The translations under genes were made by a program, and so were the position numbers. Below, piece by piece: positions 46,790 to 58,394 of a stretch of DNA of 64,000 nt (the stretch's first letter is position 1; each line of letters starts with the position of its first letter). The DNA comes from Saccharum officinarum (Eukaryota; Streptophyta; Magnoliopsida; Poales; Poaceae): positions 5,370,191 to 5,434,190 of the forward strand of contig CM036223.1 in the NCBI GenBank assembly GCA_020631735.1, given 5' to 3'. The notes beneath the pieces were generated by a model. The model saw nothing but the letters and a program-made list of their open reading frames with translations. It made no database searches and was not told the origin of the DNA.

Positions 46790-46915
46790 GTCCAAATGGT
46801 GTTGTCGTTGCTGGCCTTCGTGCCGTTGTGAATGTCGGCCTTCGTGCCCTTCTTTTGCAGGTTTTGGAAACCTCCCAGTGCAAGGGAGGTGCTGCCGAAA
46901 TTTTGAACAAATATT
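46790..46915 (+). repeat. Copy of the accessory-gene intron segment
   Basis: GGCCTTCGTGCCGTTGTGA, TCGGCCTTCGTGCC, TTGCAGGTTTTGGAAACCTC and GGGAGGTGCTGCCGAAATTT reappear at 48529-48668. So an intron/exon block of the accessory gene occurs twice, 1.7 kb apart. Confidence 0.85.
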
Positions 46916-48345
46916 AACCTTTTGGCTTTTTATGCAGGACAAGAGCCCGTCGGAGGTGACTCGGGGAACTTGCCACTGCGTCGACTTGCCACTGCCTCGG
47001 TAGCCTTACTCCACCGACACCCTAGGTATAAATCACCTCTCTTCCCGTATGTTTGTCATCGTATGTCGGCGTATCCCAGTCAGGCGTCTCCCGTCCGAAA
47101 GAGATACGGTTGGAAACACTTCTCAGTTTTAGAAAATTGGGAAATGTGCTGAGAAATTATCAGGAGCTGAAGGATGGTACCTATTTTTCAGCGGCTGCAT
47201 TTTGTTCTTCTGATAGTCAGCTGCGCCTAATAAAATTCCTCTCCACTCTACAGAATGTCAAATATTCGAGGGGGGCTGAACTGATTGAGCCAATAAGTCT
47301 AGTCCTTTGTTTACTACTCCGTATTTCTGGATGTACATGATTTGCTTGTGAATTCAACTTTCCATTTTGTGGGTGTGCAGTGGATTAGATTAGTAAATCT
47401 AATAGAAATCATGCTCTGACGTGGCACTGTGCACAAGCAGTAGGTATTTAGTAGAGCCACTTTTGTTGTACCGGGGCAAATACACTCACTGCACAAGCAG
47501 TCACTTCACAACAGTCGTGGCACTGTGCAGGGCCTCCTCAATTCCAGCAATATCCAAGTGATGATCTACCTGCGAGGCTTTCTTTTATGAAAAAGCCATC
47601 CATGTCTCTACATGCATGTACATGTGTGAGATTTATACTTGTACAGGTATTGCATATATCACTCTACCTCTGTCTAGGCCCTGCAGCTGCCGCGTGCTCT
47701 CTACATACCACTACTATACCAGGGTACCTGTCTACAACTAACTGCATCAAGAGAGAGAGAGAGAGGTTTGGCTGTGGCTTGGAGTAGTGTTCCGGTTCTA
47801 TATTCTTCTTAGGATTGGGGTCCTTAGCCTCTCGCACCAACCAAACATGTTGCTGCCCTCCACCACCCCACACTCTTCTCTCACATCTCTCTTTCTCCAG
47901 CAGTGGTGCCCCAGAGAGAGATATAAACCCACATGCTTGCACCGATCAAGATGTAGTCTTTTCTCTATCTCCAGCAGCTGCTAATAAGCTATGGTAATGG
48001 CATGGTGTGTGTGAGTAACAACTGTTCCTTGATGTCGATCTCTCATGGCAATGGCAATGTCGATCTCCACTCCATGTTGTACAGGCATTTATAGTACTTT
48101 ATTTACATGTAGCAATGCATTGCATGTTCCATATGTAATGTACAATACAAATGGATGGGATATACATACTGCAGTTACAGTCAGGTCCTTGTTTGCTTCT
48201 AGTACTTATTATCCGCACAGCGGATCAGTACAAGTTAACCATAACCAGCCATTAATTTTTGTGATATTTTGATGATCAAGCTATCATATAAGTACATAAT
48301 CCAATTCACTACTCAAACAACAATGATAATAACATTACACTGCAG

Positions 48346-48815
48346 GCCGAGCTGTCACAAACAAAGGAGACGACTGCGCACCTGACCGCTCAGTTGGAGG
48401 CCACGCAGAAGCAGATGGCAGAAATGTACCAGATCATGCAAACCATCGGACAAGCATCGGGTGTCGTAGTGCCGTTGCCAGCTGCAGCTTTGGGTCGACA
48501 CTTCACTCCTGTGAGTATGAAAGTTTAATGCCTTCGTGCCGTTCAGATTGTCGGCCTTCGTGCCGTTGTGATTGTCGGCCTTCGTGCCGTTTGGATTGTC
48601 GGCCTTCGTGCCGTTGTTTCTTGCAGGTTGGAAATCTCCCCGTGCAGGGGAGGTGCTGCCGAAATTTTCAATTTTGAGTCTAACACTTCTCTTTTGTGCA
48701 GCCTCTGTCGGCGGGTTCAAACACTGCCGCTACCGCGTCCTCGGCGGTTGATCGCGTCAATCCTTCACCGCAGTCCGGTCCTTCAGCGCAGTTGCAGTCT
48801 CCGCCACCGGAGTAG
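48346..48815 (+). pseudogene. En/Spm-type accessory protein, last two exons only
   Basis: Exon 48346-48510 (acceptor ACACTGCAG, donor CCT-GTGAGT) encodes AELSQTKETTAHLTAQLEAT followed by QKQMAEMYQIMQTIGQASG, a coiled coil with the usual Q-rich ending of plant En/Spm-family proteins. The last exon, 48702-48815, encodes PLSAGSNTAATASSAVDRVN and ends SPPPE then stop. Both exons are in phase with intact splice sites. No upstream exons of the protein are recognisable, so the gene is 5'-deleted. Transposase_24-like assignment is by pattern only. Confidence 0.65.
48529..48622 (+). repeat. Minisatellite in the accessory-gene intron, 24-bp unit
   Basis: Four near-identical units of GCCTTCGTGCCGTT plus a short spacer ending ATTGTCG, immediately before an intron-like CTTGCAG. 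Confidence 0.9.
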
Positions 48816-48957
48816 GGATGTTGAACTTTGTGATGTTAAACTTTTAATAATAAACTTCTGTTGTTGAACTTTGCTGGACTTGTGATGGATTTTCGATGGA
48901 TTTATGAAATATGCGTGTGCTTTTGATATATATTGCATGCTGGTGATATAGCTGTGA

Positions 48958-49072
<115 letters not shown>

Positions 49073-49109
49073 GTTACAATGGATTGTAAAAAATAAATAT
49101 TATTTTTTT

Positions 49110-49597
49110 CAATCCTCGGGGTATTTGCTGAGTGCCCATGTCGGAGGCACTCGGCAAAGTATATTTTTAAAAATATTTCAGCAAAACTTTGCCGAGTGCC
49201 TGGGACAGGGGCACTCGGCAAAGTTAATATCTGGGAAAAAATAAAAAAAATCTTTGCCGAGTGCCCATATCGGAGGCACTCGGCAAAGTTTTTAAAAAAT
49301 AAAAATAAAAAGTAAGTTTGCCGAGTGCCGATGTATGGCACTTGGCAAAATATTCGTTAACGGCTGGTGCCGTAACGACAATAAAAACTTTGTCGAGTTC
49401 CTTTACAAACACTCGGCAAAATTTTTCAATATTTTGCCGAGCGCCCCGATAAAAAGCACTCGGCAAAGTATTTTTGCCGTGAAAAAAATTGTCGAGCGGA
49501 CTTTGACGAGTGCTACGCTCTGCAAAGTCTTTGCCGAGTGCAAATGGCTCTTTGCCGAGTGTAAAAACACTCGGCAAAGTCCCAGTGTCCAGTAGTG
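49110..49597. repeat. Right terminal and subterminal repeats of the CACTA
   Basis: About a dozen TTTGCCGAGTGC/GCACTCGGCAAA units in pairs, ending GGCAAAGTCCCAGTGTCC plus AGTAGTG. Confidence 0.92.
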
Positions 49598-49600
49598 AGA

Positions 49601-49749
49601 CGAGGTTTCAAATCATATATCATTTTATTAGCTTTTCTAGACACATAGTTCTTATATATCTAGGTATAATGTATATCTAGGTGCATAGTAAAATCCACGT
49701 GCTTAGAAAAGAATAAATGATTTATAATTTAGAACAGAGAAACGAAGTA
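49601..49749. mobile_element. Stowaway-like MITE remnant at the CACTA insertion site
   Basis: GGTTTCAAATCATATATC near the left and GATTTATAATTTAGAAC near the right are inverted, with TTTTCTAGACACATAG-type and CTATATCTAGG-type inner symmetry. The right end is ACGAAG-TA. The left end may extend across the CACTA to the TA at 42776. Confidence 0.55.
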
Positions 49750-49825
49750 CAAGCTAGCAGACTCTCTTTCCTCACCCTTTTTCTATGTGCATCAATCCTA
49801 GTCATCTGGTGAAGACATCATCATC

Positions 49826-50214
49826 TATATCTATACCTAATATTAAAGAGTGAGCTTTCACCGAGCCACAATATCTTTGTTGCCACCACACCACTCATAT
49901 CATGTCCTATTTACTCGAGCCCGTTCATGGCGTGGTGCACATGCAGGTGTATGGCTCATCTTCCACTTTTCTTAAATTCACAATAGATACACACAATAGC
50001 TATCTATTTAAGATGAGTTAATTTTCCATATAGAATTAATCTTTTATTAAACTAGCATTCATTATGGTTCTTGAAAATTATTTGATTTAAAGTTAGACGT
50101 TAATTAAATGTAACAAAATAGTTAGCTAATTATTTGTGTGAGTAATGCATAACAACAAATTGTACATCTTAATTACGACAATGCACCTATATATATCTAT
50201 ATTAGCTAGTGGTT
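49826..50214 (+). mobile_element. Possible Helitron 5' end
   Basis: ATCTATATCTATACCTAATATTAAAG resembles grass Helitron starts (TC, then A/T-rich CTATATTA text). A CTAGT occurs at 50205, but no GC hairpin precedes it, so the 3' end is not established. The segment is otherwise AT-rich. Confidence 0.3.
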
Positions 50215-50510
50215 AGTATTCCCACGGGCGGAGCTACCTGGGGCCATAGTGGGCCAACCCTTGCCTCGGAGTTTTTTGAAGCCCACAGGCCTCCGCGCAC
50301 TCGACTCCTCTGCTCGTCAGTCTCAACAGTCAATACTTGGCTAGATTGTTACTTCCTGTCCTTGCACTCTGCGTCTGCTGCGTGTGCGAGTCCCTGTCCT
50401 TGACTCCTAGTGCTCCACCGCTCATCTGTTAGCCTGCTTTCCTTGCTTTTGTTGCTCTACGAAGTCTGAGTATTGTTCATTATTCTATTTTTCCTTCCTG
50501 ATTTTTCCGT

Positions 50511-50989
50511 CTGAAGGACCGAAAACGACGACTAGAGGGAGGGTGAATGAGAGTCTCAAATTTCTTACAAAATATTCAGCCGCTATCCCAAATTCACCTT
50601 TAAAACAAAAGTTTCCGAATCTAAAATATTCAAGCCAACTGATGACGAGAGTACCTAGATAAGTTTCCTTAGAACGATGAAAGACCGACGCAAAAAAGCG
50701 AAACTCAAATCGGAGCTCAAACGCGAGTGAAACAAATTGCCGGGAGCACAGTCTGGAAAATCACCTAAAGAAAAAATCGGCTTGAGTACCAATCTGGAGC
50801 ACCGATCTCGAACGCAGGGCCACTGATGCCTTCACCGTGACCACCGGAGCTTATCCTGCACAAAACGAGAACAACCGAGGCCTCTGGAAACCAAGACCGA
50901 AAAGCACACCTGGTGCTGCACCGATCGAACCTGTGCTCAGAAAAATCAAGGCAATCAGCACTGGTGAGAGCTGCACATCACCACGTGAT
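50511..50989 (-). repeat. LTR-like sequence within the hAT-like element
   Basis: TGAAGGACCGAAAACG then ACTAGAGGGAGGGTGAATGA is the kind of text found at the inner LTR ends of grass copia elements (compare CTAGAGGGGGGGGTGAATAG at 19413). The far LTR end was not found; sequence to about 54560 with a minus-strand TTAAATA at about 53800 may belong to it. A solo LTR or fragment. Confidence 0.4.
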
Positions 50990-51004
50990 GCAAGAAGCAA
51001 ACTT

Positions 51005-52792
51005 TTTTTTTTGCGATCAGGCATATAGCCTGTTTTTCATTAAGCAGACAGGAATGGTCAATAGACCTACACATAGTTGATACAAGAGGATTCGCAAGTA
51101 ATCCAAAGATTACCAATGAAGTCCACAACAAAAACGAAAGCAAGAAACATGGGGGTGGGGGACCCTCCACTTGACAACCCCAACTGACTGAACCTAATAC
51201 AAAGTAACTCAACGTAACGGTAGCCAGCAGTGAAGAGGAGCCTTAGAAGATAACAGCGGCAAAGCATCCGCTAGAAACTCCAGGCAGCAAAGCTTCCGCC
51301 CAAGCACGAAGACCATCGACGCGACAAAGCATTCGCGGATGGGGCCGACACGCTCGTAGTAGCCAAGCATCTGCATGAGAGGGGGCCTAAACACTGGCAG
51401 CAACACTCCGCCCAAACACAAAGACCATCGACGCGGCAAAGCATCCGCGGATGGGGCCGACACGCTCACAGCAACAAAGCATCTGCATGCGAGGGGGCCT
51501 AAGCGACACCGGCGGCAAAGCATCTGCCCACACAACAAGACCATCACGTGGCAAAGCATCCACGGATGGGGCCAACACGCTCCCAGCAGCAAAGCATCTG
51601 CATGAGGGGGGCCTAAGCGACGACTATGGCTACAACAAACACTAGCTGGACATACCAAGTGAGAATATGAAGCACAAAAGGTTCAGCACAGCGACCACGA
51701 CGACCAAACGGGAGGAGCGACGGCAGCAGAGATTCTTCAGCAACGCCTTCAGGAAGGAGGAACGTCCAAGACGCCATCGCGGCTGGCCTTAGAGACCTCT
51801 AAGGCAGGGCTTTCGGCCAGAATCCAATGGCGAAGAAGCTGAGGTTCAGAAACAACGACTCCAAGGAGGTGTATGGCGCCCGAGGCGTCACCATCGTGCA
51901 CCCGATAAATTCGGGCTGAGCTTTCGCTCAGAACCCATGCAACTACTACCACCATAAGCCGTCGCACTGCCCTAGGACGCCGGTTAGCGGAGGCCAGGCT
52001 TGGCCAGCAGCAGCCAGCCCCAGCGGGCATCCCAGGTCGGTCAGAAACCAGCGGTGGGAGGGTGAGGCCCTGCCCTGACAGGGTGACCATGCCCCCCATA
52101 GCCGCGCAGGAGGACGAGGCTAGCCCCCAAAGGCGACGGGAAGGCGGATCCGGCTAGGGCCAGTGTAGGGGCCCCGGCCGCGTCCGTCGCACGTGGCCCA
52201 GCTCCGGCCAGCTAGAACCACCTCTGGCAGCCAGGCAAGCCGCCACGGTCGCCCCTGTCGCAGCAGAGGCCAGCCAGCCACCGGTGACTGGGAGACGAGA
52301 TAGGGGGTGGCGGGGTAGGGGTGGCCGTGAGCTAGATCCGCCCCGAGGGCACGGATCCGGGGGGTCACCGCCAGTCCCAGCCGCCGGAGCCGCCGGCGCA
52401 ACCTATGCCCGCCATGGCCGACCCGAAGTGGAGCAGCCTGCCGCCGCCAAGCAGTGGGGGGGGCACCGCACGCCAGATCCAGCCCCCGTGGGCATGGATC
52501 CGGCCGGCCGCCGTCGATTCCGGCCGTCGGAGCCACCGCCGGCGCCGCTGTCGCCAGAGACGTAGGGTGTGGTGGGAGGGGGCTAGGAGGAGCGATGGGG
52601 TGGGAGGAGAGGTGCGAACGGCGCCAATTTGTGGGCCGTCGCTGGCCGCCGCCGCCGCGCACTAAGGACGGCGACGGCGGCCGAGAGGGGCCTGGGAGGA
52701 GGGGGAAGCTTGGCGCCGGCGTGGTCGCCCCCCGAGTCGCCCGTAGGGGGCGCTCGGGGTCACGGGGTTGTCCTCTAGATCATATGGTGTCC
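51005..52792 (-). mobile_element. LINE-derived insertion with 16-bp target duplication
   Basis: TGCAAGAAGCAAACTT is duplicated at 50989-51004 and 52793-52808. The plus-strand T-run at 51005 is the poly(A) tail; beside it GCGATCAGGCATATAGCCTG matches the 3' end of the LINE at 8020-8055. The rest is unlike a normal LINE: three 115-bp repeats, then GC-rich sequence with open minus-strand frames (52099-51749 and 52662-52120) rich in Pro, Arg and Gly, and no RT or endonuclease. Probably a non-autonomous element mobilised by LINE machinery or a heavily deleted LINE. Confidence 0.88.
51303..51630 (-). repeat. Tandem repeat, about 115-bp unit, three copies
   Basis: Each unit carries AAGACCATC, GCGGATGGGGCC (or CACGGATGGGGCC), ACACGCTC and AGCATCTGCATG followed by GGGGGCCTAA. 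Units start near 51303, 51416 and 51533, and the last is shorter. Confidence 0.88.
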
Positions 52793-53041
52793 TGCAAGAA
52801 GCAAACTTGACAAATCAAAATCAAGCACGGATCAAGCACAAATTGAAATGATTGAACGCACTGCTGCTTCTGACCGAAGGTGCACAGGGGCTGATTTGCC
52901 TGCCTGCTGCTGTGCGAGCGACTCCTGGGCGTCAAGCAGATGGCCTGCTCCGCCTGATCGCTGGAGATGCCACACAGACTGAAGAAGCGGACGGAGGTGC
53001 TGCACTCTGATGAAACAGAGAATGAAAGGTGAGTCGGTGGG

Positions 53042-53200
53042 CAGTGGCAGATGCAGGATGAGAATTAAGGGGGCTAAAACAATGGAGATGTTGATTTGTA
53101 TGAAGATTTAATGGTGATTGAAGTTTTGCTACAATATTTTTTTTGTGTGGTAAATCATTAGGGGGGCTGGAGCCTCTAGCCCCCCTTAGTTCCGCCACTG
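53042..53200. mobile_element. hAT-like MITE (about 159 bp)
   Basis: CAGTGGCAGATGC at the left and GTTCCGCCACTG at the right are inverted, with inner AAGGGGGCTAAAA against TAGGGGGGCTGGAG. The target duplication is unclear (GGTGGG against GCGGTG). It lies inside the larger hAT-like element. Confidence 0.7.
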
Positions 53201-54764
53201 CCGCGGTGTCTGCACACCGATGGAGTCGCGACCGGTCACGGGAACCCACGGCAAGCGCCGCTCGATTGAGCACGCACAGCGCCTAAAGAGTCGGCGCTGT
53301 AGCGCACTGCTGCTGTTCCGACCCACACCGGTGACCCAGACCTGAAGACCGAGCCCCAAGAACAGAGGAGAGAAACCGAACGAGCGCAAGAACGCTAGAA
53401 CAGAGAAGCCGCCAGCCCCAAAAATCAACGAGAACTTGACCAAAACTTCATAAATTCGTTCTCAAAAATTTGCACAACTTAAATTCACCTAGCTACGAAC
53501 TGATTCCCCCAAAAATTATTGCTCGAGATAGCCCCAAACCCTAGGGAAACTTAGATTGAAGCCAACCACAAAAATAGAGAAAAACACAGAACAAAAATCA
53601 TACAAAAAATACGATGAATCCCAGAGGACACGAGGAGGATTCGGGCCTCATTTCTCATATCCAAATCTCAAGAAATACACCATGAAATTCTCAGATTTTT
53701 GACCTCTATCAAGAAACACTAGAAAGCAAACCCTAAAACAAAGACGAAAATGAGAGTGGGGAGAGAGGTGAGAGAGATGTGGGCTCCTCATTCTATTTAA
53801 CTTAGCTATTACACATTTCTAGTTTTGCCCCTAGATATTTTGAGAGCCGAACCATTCAATCCGAGGGCGTTATGGTCTAACCTGAGGTAATCTTCATCCG
53901 ACGGTCACCACGCCCTTCATGAGATAGCTTCGCTTCGACGCGAACTCCTCGATGCCGTCACGTGCCATCCGTTCCTCTCGGAACCTCCGTTTGGTTTTGA
54001 GCTCAAAACCCGTGAAACCGGCCACCGATGGTTTGAGGCTCAAACTATCGAACTGCCGCGATTAGCGTACTTCATACACGTCCCCGCCACTCGACACGTG
54101 TCACCGCGCGTCCTTGAACCGGCAGTCCGCCAAGTTCTTTTTGACGCCCCGCTCGACTCGCACGTCCGCCGTCTTGACTCGGTCAACACGGTCACTCTCA
54201 TGCACACTACGCTTGTCGATGTCCCAGATGTTAGCCACCGCGGTTGGTCAGCCACCCGCGGCTGGTCACCCGGCCTCCTGGTCCCTTAGTCCAAACCTCA
54301 CGTCCGTCCTTCACCACTCCCAGTCCATCAGCACGACATGTCCCTACTTGACGTTTATCTCACCGTCGACTACCGTCTCGGAGCTCCACACCTACACATT
54401 GCAAGCCATGAACATGTCGCACACAACCAAACTCACGCCATGGTTAGCTCACAAACTCAACCTAGGTCGTGGATCACATTGACAATCACTCATCACAAAA
54501 CGAACAAGGACACGTATCGACCTCCTTTGTTCGCTCACTCTATAAGATCTACATAGTATGTGTACTAAAAGTGACTGTTTGAGTAATATTTTATTGTTCA
54601 ATCCAGATTTACATTGCTTTTAGAGAAATTTTTATAGTCAGCTATTTTGTTGTCAATTGTATTTTTATATACTGACTACTAAGATTAATTTCTCCACCAT
54701 CTATGTACATATGGATCTAATTGAAATTGGCCCCCCATATTTTAGTTCAGGCTCTGCCACTGAG

Positions 54765-55006
54765 TATTCCCTCTGTATTCTTTTTATAAGGTGCACTGCT
54801 TATCAAGATTAAAATTTTAAAATATTTGACCAATATTTTGGCTAATAATTTGAACTGTTATATAAGCTTTATATCGTGGATTTGTGATTAAATGGACTAT
54901 CCAACTATCATAAGTTTATAAACAAACAATATAATAGTAAATAAATAAATGATCAAAGTGCAATTTATTATGTGATCGTGTCATGAAATCGCTAAAAAAA
55001 AGAAGC
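54765..55006. mobile_element. Stowaway-like MITE, interrupted and cut by the gap
   Basis: TATTCCCTCTGTATTCTTTT plus ATAAGGTGCAC at the left and AAAGTGCAATTTATTATGTG at the right are loosely inverted. The hAT-like element inserted at its left end: joining the flanks restores TTAGTATTCCCTCTG. The right end is lost in the gap. Confidence 0.55.
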
Positions 55007-55106
55007 NNNNNNNNNNNNNNNNNNNNNNNNNNNNNNNNNNNNNNNNNNNNNNNNNNNNNNNNNNNNNNNNNNNNNNNNNNNNNNNNNNNNNNNNNNNNNN
55101 NNNNNN
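55007..55106. other. Assembly gap, 100 N
   Basis: Exactly 100 N, a placeholder. The sequence before it is AT-rich MITE, after it GC-rich repeat DNA. Confidence 0.99.
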
Positions 55107-55259
55107 AGGAGCTTCATGGGATGCCACCCTGCTGGCGAGTGCCCGCGCCGCTGCCACACCGGTGAGCTCCATGCGCCGCCATCAGCCTCCATGCCACCAT
55201 CGAGCTTTGCAACGACGAGCTCATTCCTCCAGGCTGGAATGTGACATTGCGCTGAAAGC

Positions 55260-55600
55260 GCATGTTGCAAGCTATATTTTAAGTGTTTAAGATGTTTCAT
55301 CTAGATGTTGCACATGTTGCAATGTCTATTTGCGTATGTTGCAAATGTATGTTTCATCTGTTTTTTTAGACGTGCATTGCAAGTGTGTTTATTTGGATGT
55401 TACATATGTTTCACACATATGTTGCAAGTGTTTTATATGGATGTTGTATATATTTTGCAACAACTTTTTATGTGATGTTTTTGCAGGTGTTTCGGACGCA
55501 TGTTTTAAGTGTTTCATCATTCTACAGACGTATGTTGCAAATGTTTCATCTGGATGTTTCAAAAGTAGATCGGGTATTGCACATGTTGCAGTGGCGCCGG
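55260..55600. repeat. Degenerate tandem repeat of ATGTTGCAAGTGTTTCATCT type
   Basis: About ten copies of TGTTGCAA or GTTTCATCTGGATGTT recur every 28-50 bp. It is common in grass non-autonomous DNA transposons; the flanking GGCCGGACGTCCGG at 55812 hints at the same. No coding content. Confidence 0.7.
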
Positions 55601-55840
55601 TGGTTGCCAGTCAGTGGCCTGCTGCAGGACTTCGGCTCCAACCTCACGCAGCGCACCTCGCCCTCTCCTCTCCTCTTCCTCCCATCCCTTCCCTTCCCTC
55701 CATCAAGGGTGCTGCGTTCGGACGCAGATGCTAGCGTGGGATGGGATGCGTGGCGTGGGATGCGATGTGGGCACAGGTGCCGGAGCAGTGTCCGAATGAG
55801 CCCTGTGGCCGGACGTCCGGTAGCCCTTCCGTTTTTCTAA

Positions 55841-56630
55841 ACACCTAGGCTAGTGTTTGGACGGCAACTAGGCTTCTTTCTAAACACCTAAACCAATGTA
55901 TTAGAGCGATGGATGGACTTGAAGACTATGTATCCACGTCCAGGTCTTGCTAATGCAGATCTACATCAAGTTTTTCATCAATAAGGAGCAACAAGCCTCT
56001 AATTTAAACCGGTGAGCATCTAAGATCTATTTTTCCCAATAAGCTTAGTTAGTGATCATTCCCGTTAGGTCTAAAATCAAGTCAATACAGCCTCTACTTG
56101 TATTACTTGTTTAACGCGTTCTCTATGTTGCAAGTTAATGGCGGGTTACATTTTCTCTGTCTCTTTACCAGGAGGTCGCCGCACGAGATGCATGCTGCGC
56201 TAAAGATATGAATCCAATTAATTTCGAGGTTGCTTCTTAAGGATGGAATAATGATGCGTGGTTTGTTGTTCACACATGCATAATGGTCTCCGTTCCAAAG
56301 GTCGAGGTGTGTAGCAGGCCAGTGTAGGTCTTGATGCCGTAGTAGTATTCGGTCGTGGTCGGCGTCCTCGTCCTCGCCGTATCATATTCTATGGAGTACA
56401 ATCCATCCATACTCACTTTGTCTACGGTTTGCCGCGTCGTGTCGATTGCACGCAAGAACAAATAGGGTGTTTGGTTCCAGAAACAAACTACTAGTTCGTT
56501 ATCCTTTTGACTTCTTAATTTTTTTGCTTGTCTTAGGGGAGTCAATCAACGCATAGGGGCCCACAAGGCAGTTGCATTCAGACTAACCTGTCAACGACTC
56601 AACTACACCTGACTTAAAGTTAGAGAGAAC
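55841..56630. other. Unassigned sequence upstream of the second Gly/Tyr-rich gene
   Basis: AAACACCTAGGCTAGTGTTTGGACGGC is partly repeated at 55870-55900. A 91-codon minus-strand frame at 56270-56545 has no family I recognise and may be chance. Confidence 0.35.
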
Positions 56631-56660
56631 AGCATAGTGGTTAATCGTTCTCTCCTCGCC

Positions 56661-56668
56661 TATAAATA
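56661..56668 (+). promoter_or_regulatory. TATA box of the second Gly/Tyr-rich gene
   Basis: TATAAATA, with a probable start site near 56693. GCATAGTGGTTAATC occurs on both sides (56634 and 56699), so a short promoter duplication brackets it. Confidence 0.7.
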
Positions 56669-56913
56669 GCTACCTAATCTCCCTTCTCCATGGCACAGCA
56701 TAGTGGTTAATCAATCACTCTCCTGGCTCGATCGGTATGTCTTAATCCCTGTCTAAATGACTAGTAGATATATTTATATCTCTTTGTGCACATATTTATA
56801 AATAGGAGTCATCAGTTTTTTTTCCTTGTAATGCAACACACTATATTTATTTAAGCATACAAGCGAGTATAATTTTTAGTTAATTTTAATTTCTTAGTGA
56901 TAATAGTGCATAA

Positions 56914-57208
56914 GAGTAACTCCAAGAGCTTCTTTAAATCCTTCCTATTTAATAGGAATAGAGATCTTAGTGAAAAGATACTCCCAATATCTCTTTCAAT
57001 TATATTTTCGAATATTGCTATCCTTAACTATTCCGGATTTCTCGCTAGTCAAAGATTTTTATGGAGAGTAAGACTGGCTCATTAAAGTGCATGTAAGATA
57101 GAGAGAAGTTGTTGGAGGGTGGAAATAAATAGAGAGAGATTTTTATTCAAACGACTCTTAAAATGATCATTTAGAGAGTGAATTTAAGAAAGATTCTTGA
57201 AGATGCTC
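56914..57208. mobile_element. PIF/Harbinger (Tourist-like) MITE in the leader intron
   Basis: GAGTAACTCCAAGAG at the left and TTCTTGAAGATGCTC at the right are imperfect inverted ends. TAA flanks both sides (56911-56913 and 57209-57211), the target duplication expected of PIF/Harbinger. Confidence 0.75.
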
Positions 57209-57325
57209 TAAATCATTGTAATTAGGTATAGCAATGTTTTTGTAATGATAATAATGGTGGGTATAATTTATAAATACATATACGTCAGGGTATTTTCGGC
57301 TATGTTCTTTTAATGGCAGCCGTGG

Positions 57326-58394
57326 CACTTCTACACAAACAATTTTTATACATGATTTTTCAGTGATGGTTCACTTGGCAAACCATTTCTAACTAGTCCT
57401 AGGAGCACTATAACTAACATAGCTTCTAGAAAATATATTTTCAAGGACGGCTCTACCAAGTAAACTGTCCCTGAAAATTATACATTTTTGGAGACGGCCG
57501 GCAGCCTACAATAACCATCATGATATCTAGGATGGTTGCTTATGTCAACCGTCAGTAAAAATAGGTGATTTTTACATGTAGTTGACTTAGTCAACCATCT
57601 TTAGAAATCAATTTTTAAGGGTAGTTGACTAAGTCAAATGTTCTTAAAAATAGCTTTAGAACAGATAAATTCGTAACTTTTTCAAAAGGGTAGTTGACTA
57701 AGTCAAGTGTTCTTAAAATAGCTTTAGAACAAATAAATTCGTAACCTTTTTCAAATAAAGTCAGATGAAGATAAAATTAATGTAAAAAAACACAGAGAAT
57801 TACAAGATTTAAAACTTTGTAGTTGGAGACATTTTCATTTGAGATGGTTTCAAATCTCATGTATGAAATTTTTAAATTTAAATTTTTAAATTTTTCAAAT
57901 GATCTTAGTTGAAACCTTTTTCATTTAAGATTGTTTAGAAGCCGAAATATTCAAATAAAATTCTTACTTGTGAATACAAAAGGCTAGCACCCATATACTT
58001 GGCTACATATGACTGTACAGTGCGGTGGTAGGAGAAGATACTCACGAGGCAAAGGTCCTAGGTTCATTTTGAATCTCCCCTGATGCACTTGTTCGAAAGT
58101 TTTAATAGTTGCATGGAAGCCCTCAGATTCAATAAAATATTTTTGTAACTCTTAAAATTATTTAAAATATATGTTTAGAGGTGGTTGACTTAGTCAACCA
58201 TGGCTGAAAATAATTTTTAGGGGACGCTTGACTTAACAAAACCATTCCATGAAAGTCGACTGTTAGGGGTACGGTGAATATAAAAATGTCCCTAAAAATA
58301 CCTAATTTTTATAATCGATGGTGTACGAATGTTTTGAAAATGGGTCCTGAATATCGATTCTAACCGTTTCTAGAAATATTTTTGTGTGGTAGTG
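57326..58394. mobile_element. Small non-autonomous CACTA (1069 bp) in the leader intron
   Basis: The left end CACTTCTACACAAACAATTTT and the reverse complement of the right end, CACTACCACACAAAAATATT, match closely. TGG flanks both sides (57323-57325 and 58395-58397). Subterminal units GTTGACTTAGTCAACCATC repeat at both ends. No coding sequence. Confidence 0.92.
57619..57756. repeat. Tandem duplication, 69-bp unit, inside the small CACTA
   Basis: GGGTAGTTGACTAAGTCAA through AAATTCGTAAC...TTTTTCAAA occurs twice in a row (57619 and 57688) with few changes. Confidence 0.9.

Larger units (their letters stand above)
50223..54762. mobile_element. hAT-like element, 4540 bp, non-autonomous, with nested insertions
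   Basis: The left end CACGGGCGGAGC and the reverse complement of the right end, CAGTGGCAGAGC, match at 9 of 12 bases. The 8-bp duplication AGTATTCC is present at 50215-50222 and 54763-54770. No transposase is encoded. It contains a LINE insertion (51005-52792), a MITE (53042-53200) and LTR-like sequence. Subtracting these leaves about 2.6 kb. Confidence 0.85.

Noticed and set aside
56270..56545. 91-codon minus-strand frame upstream of the Gly/Tyr-rich gene
   Set aside because: No family resemblance, no promoter or polyadenylation context; length is compatible with chance.
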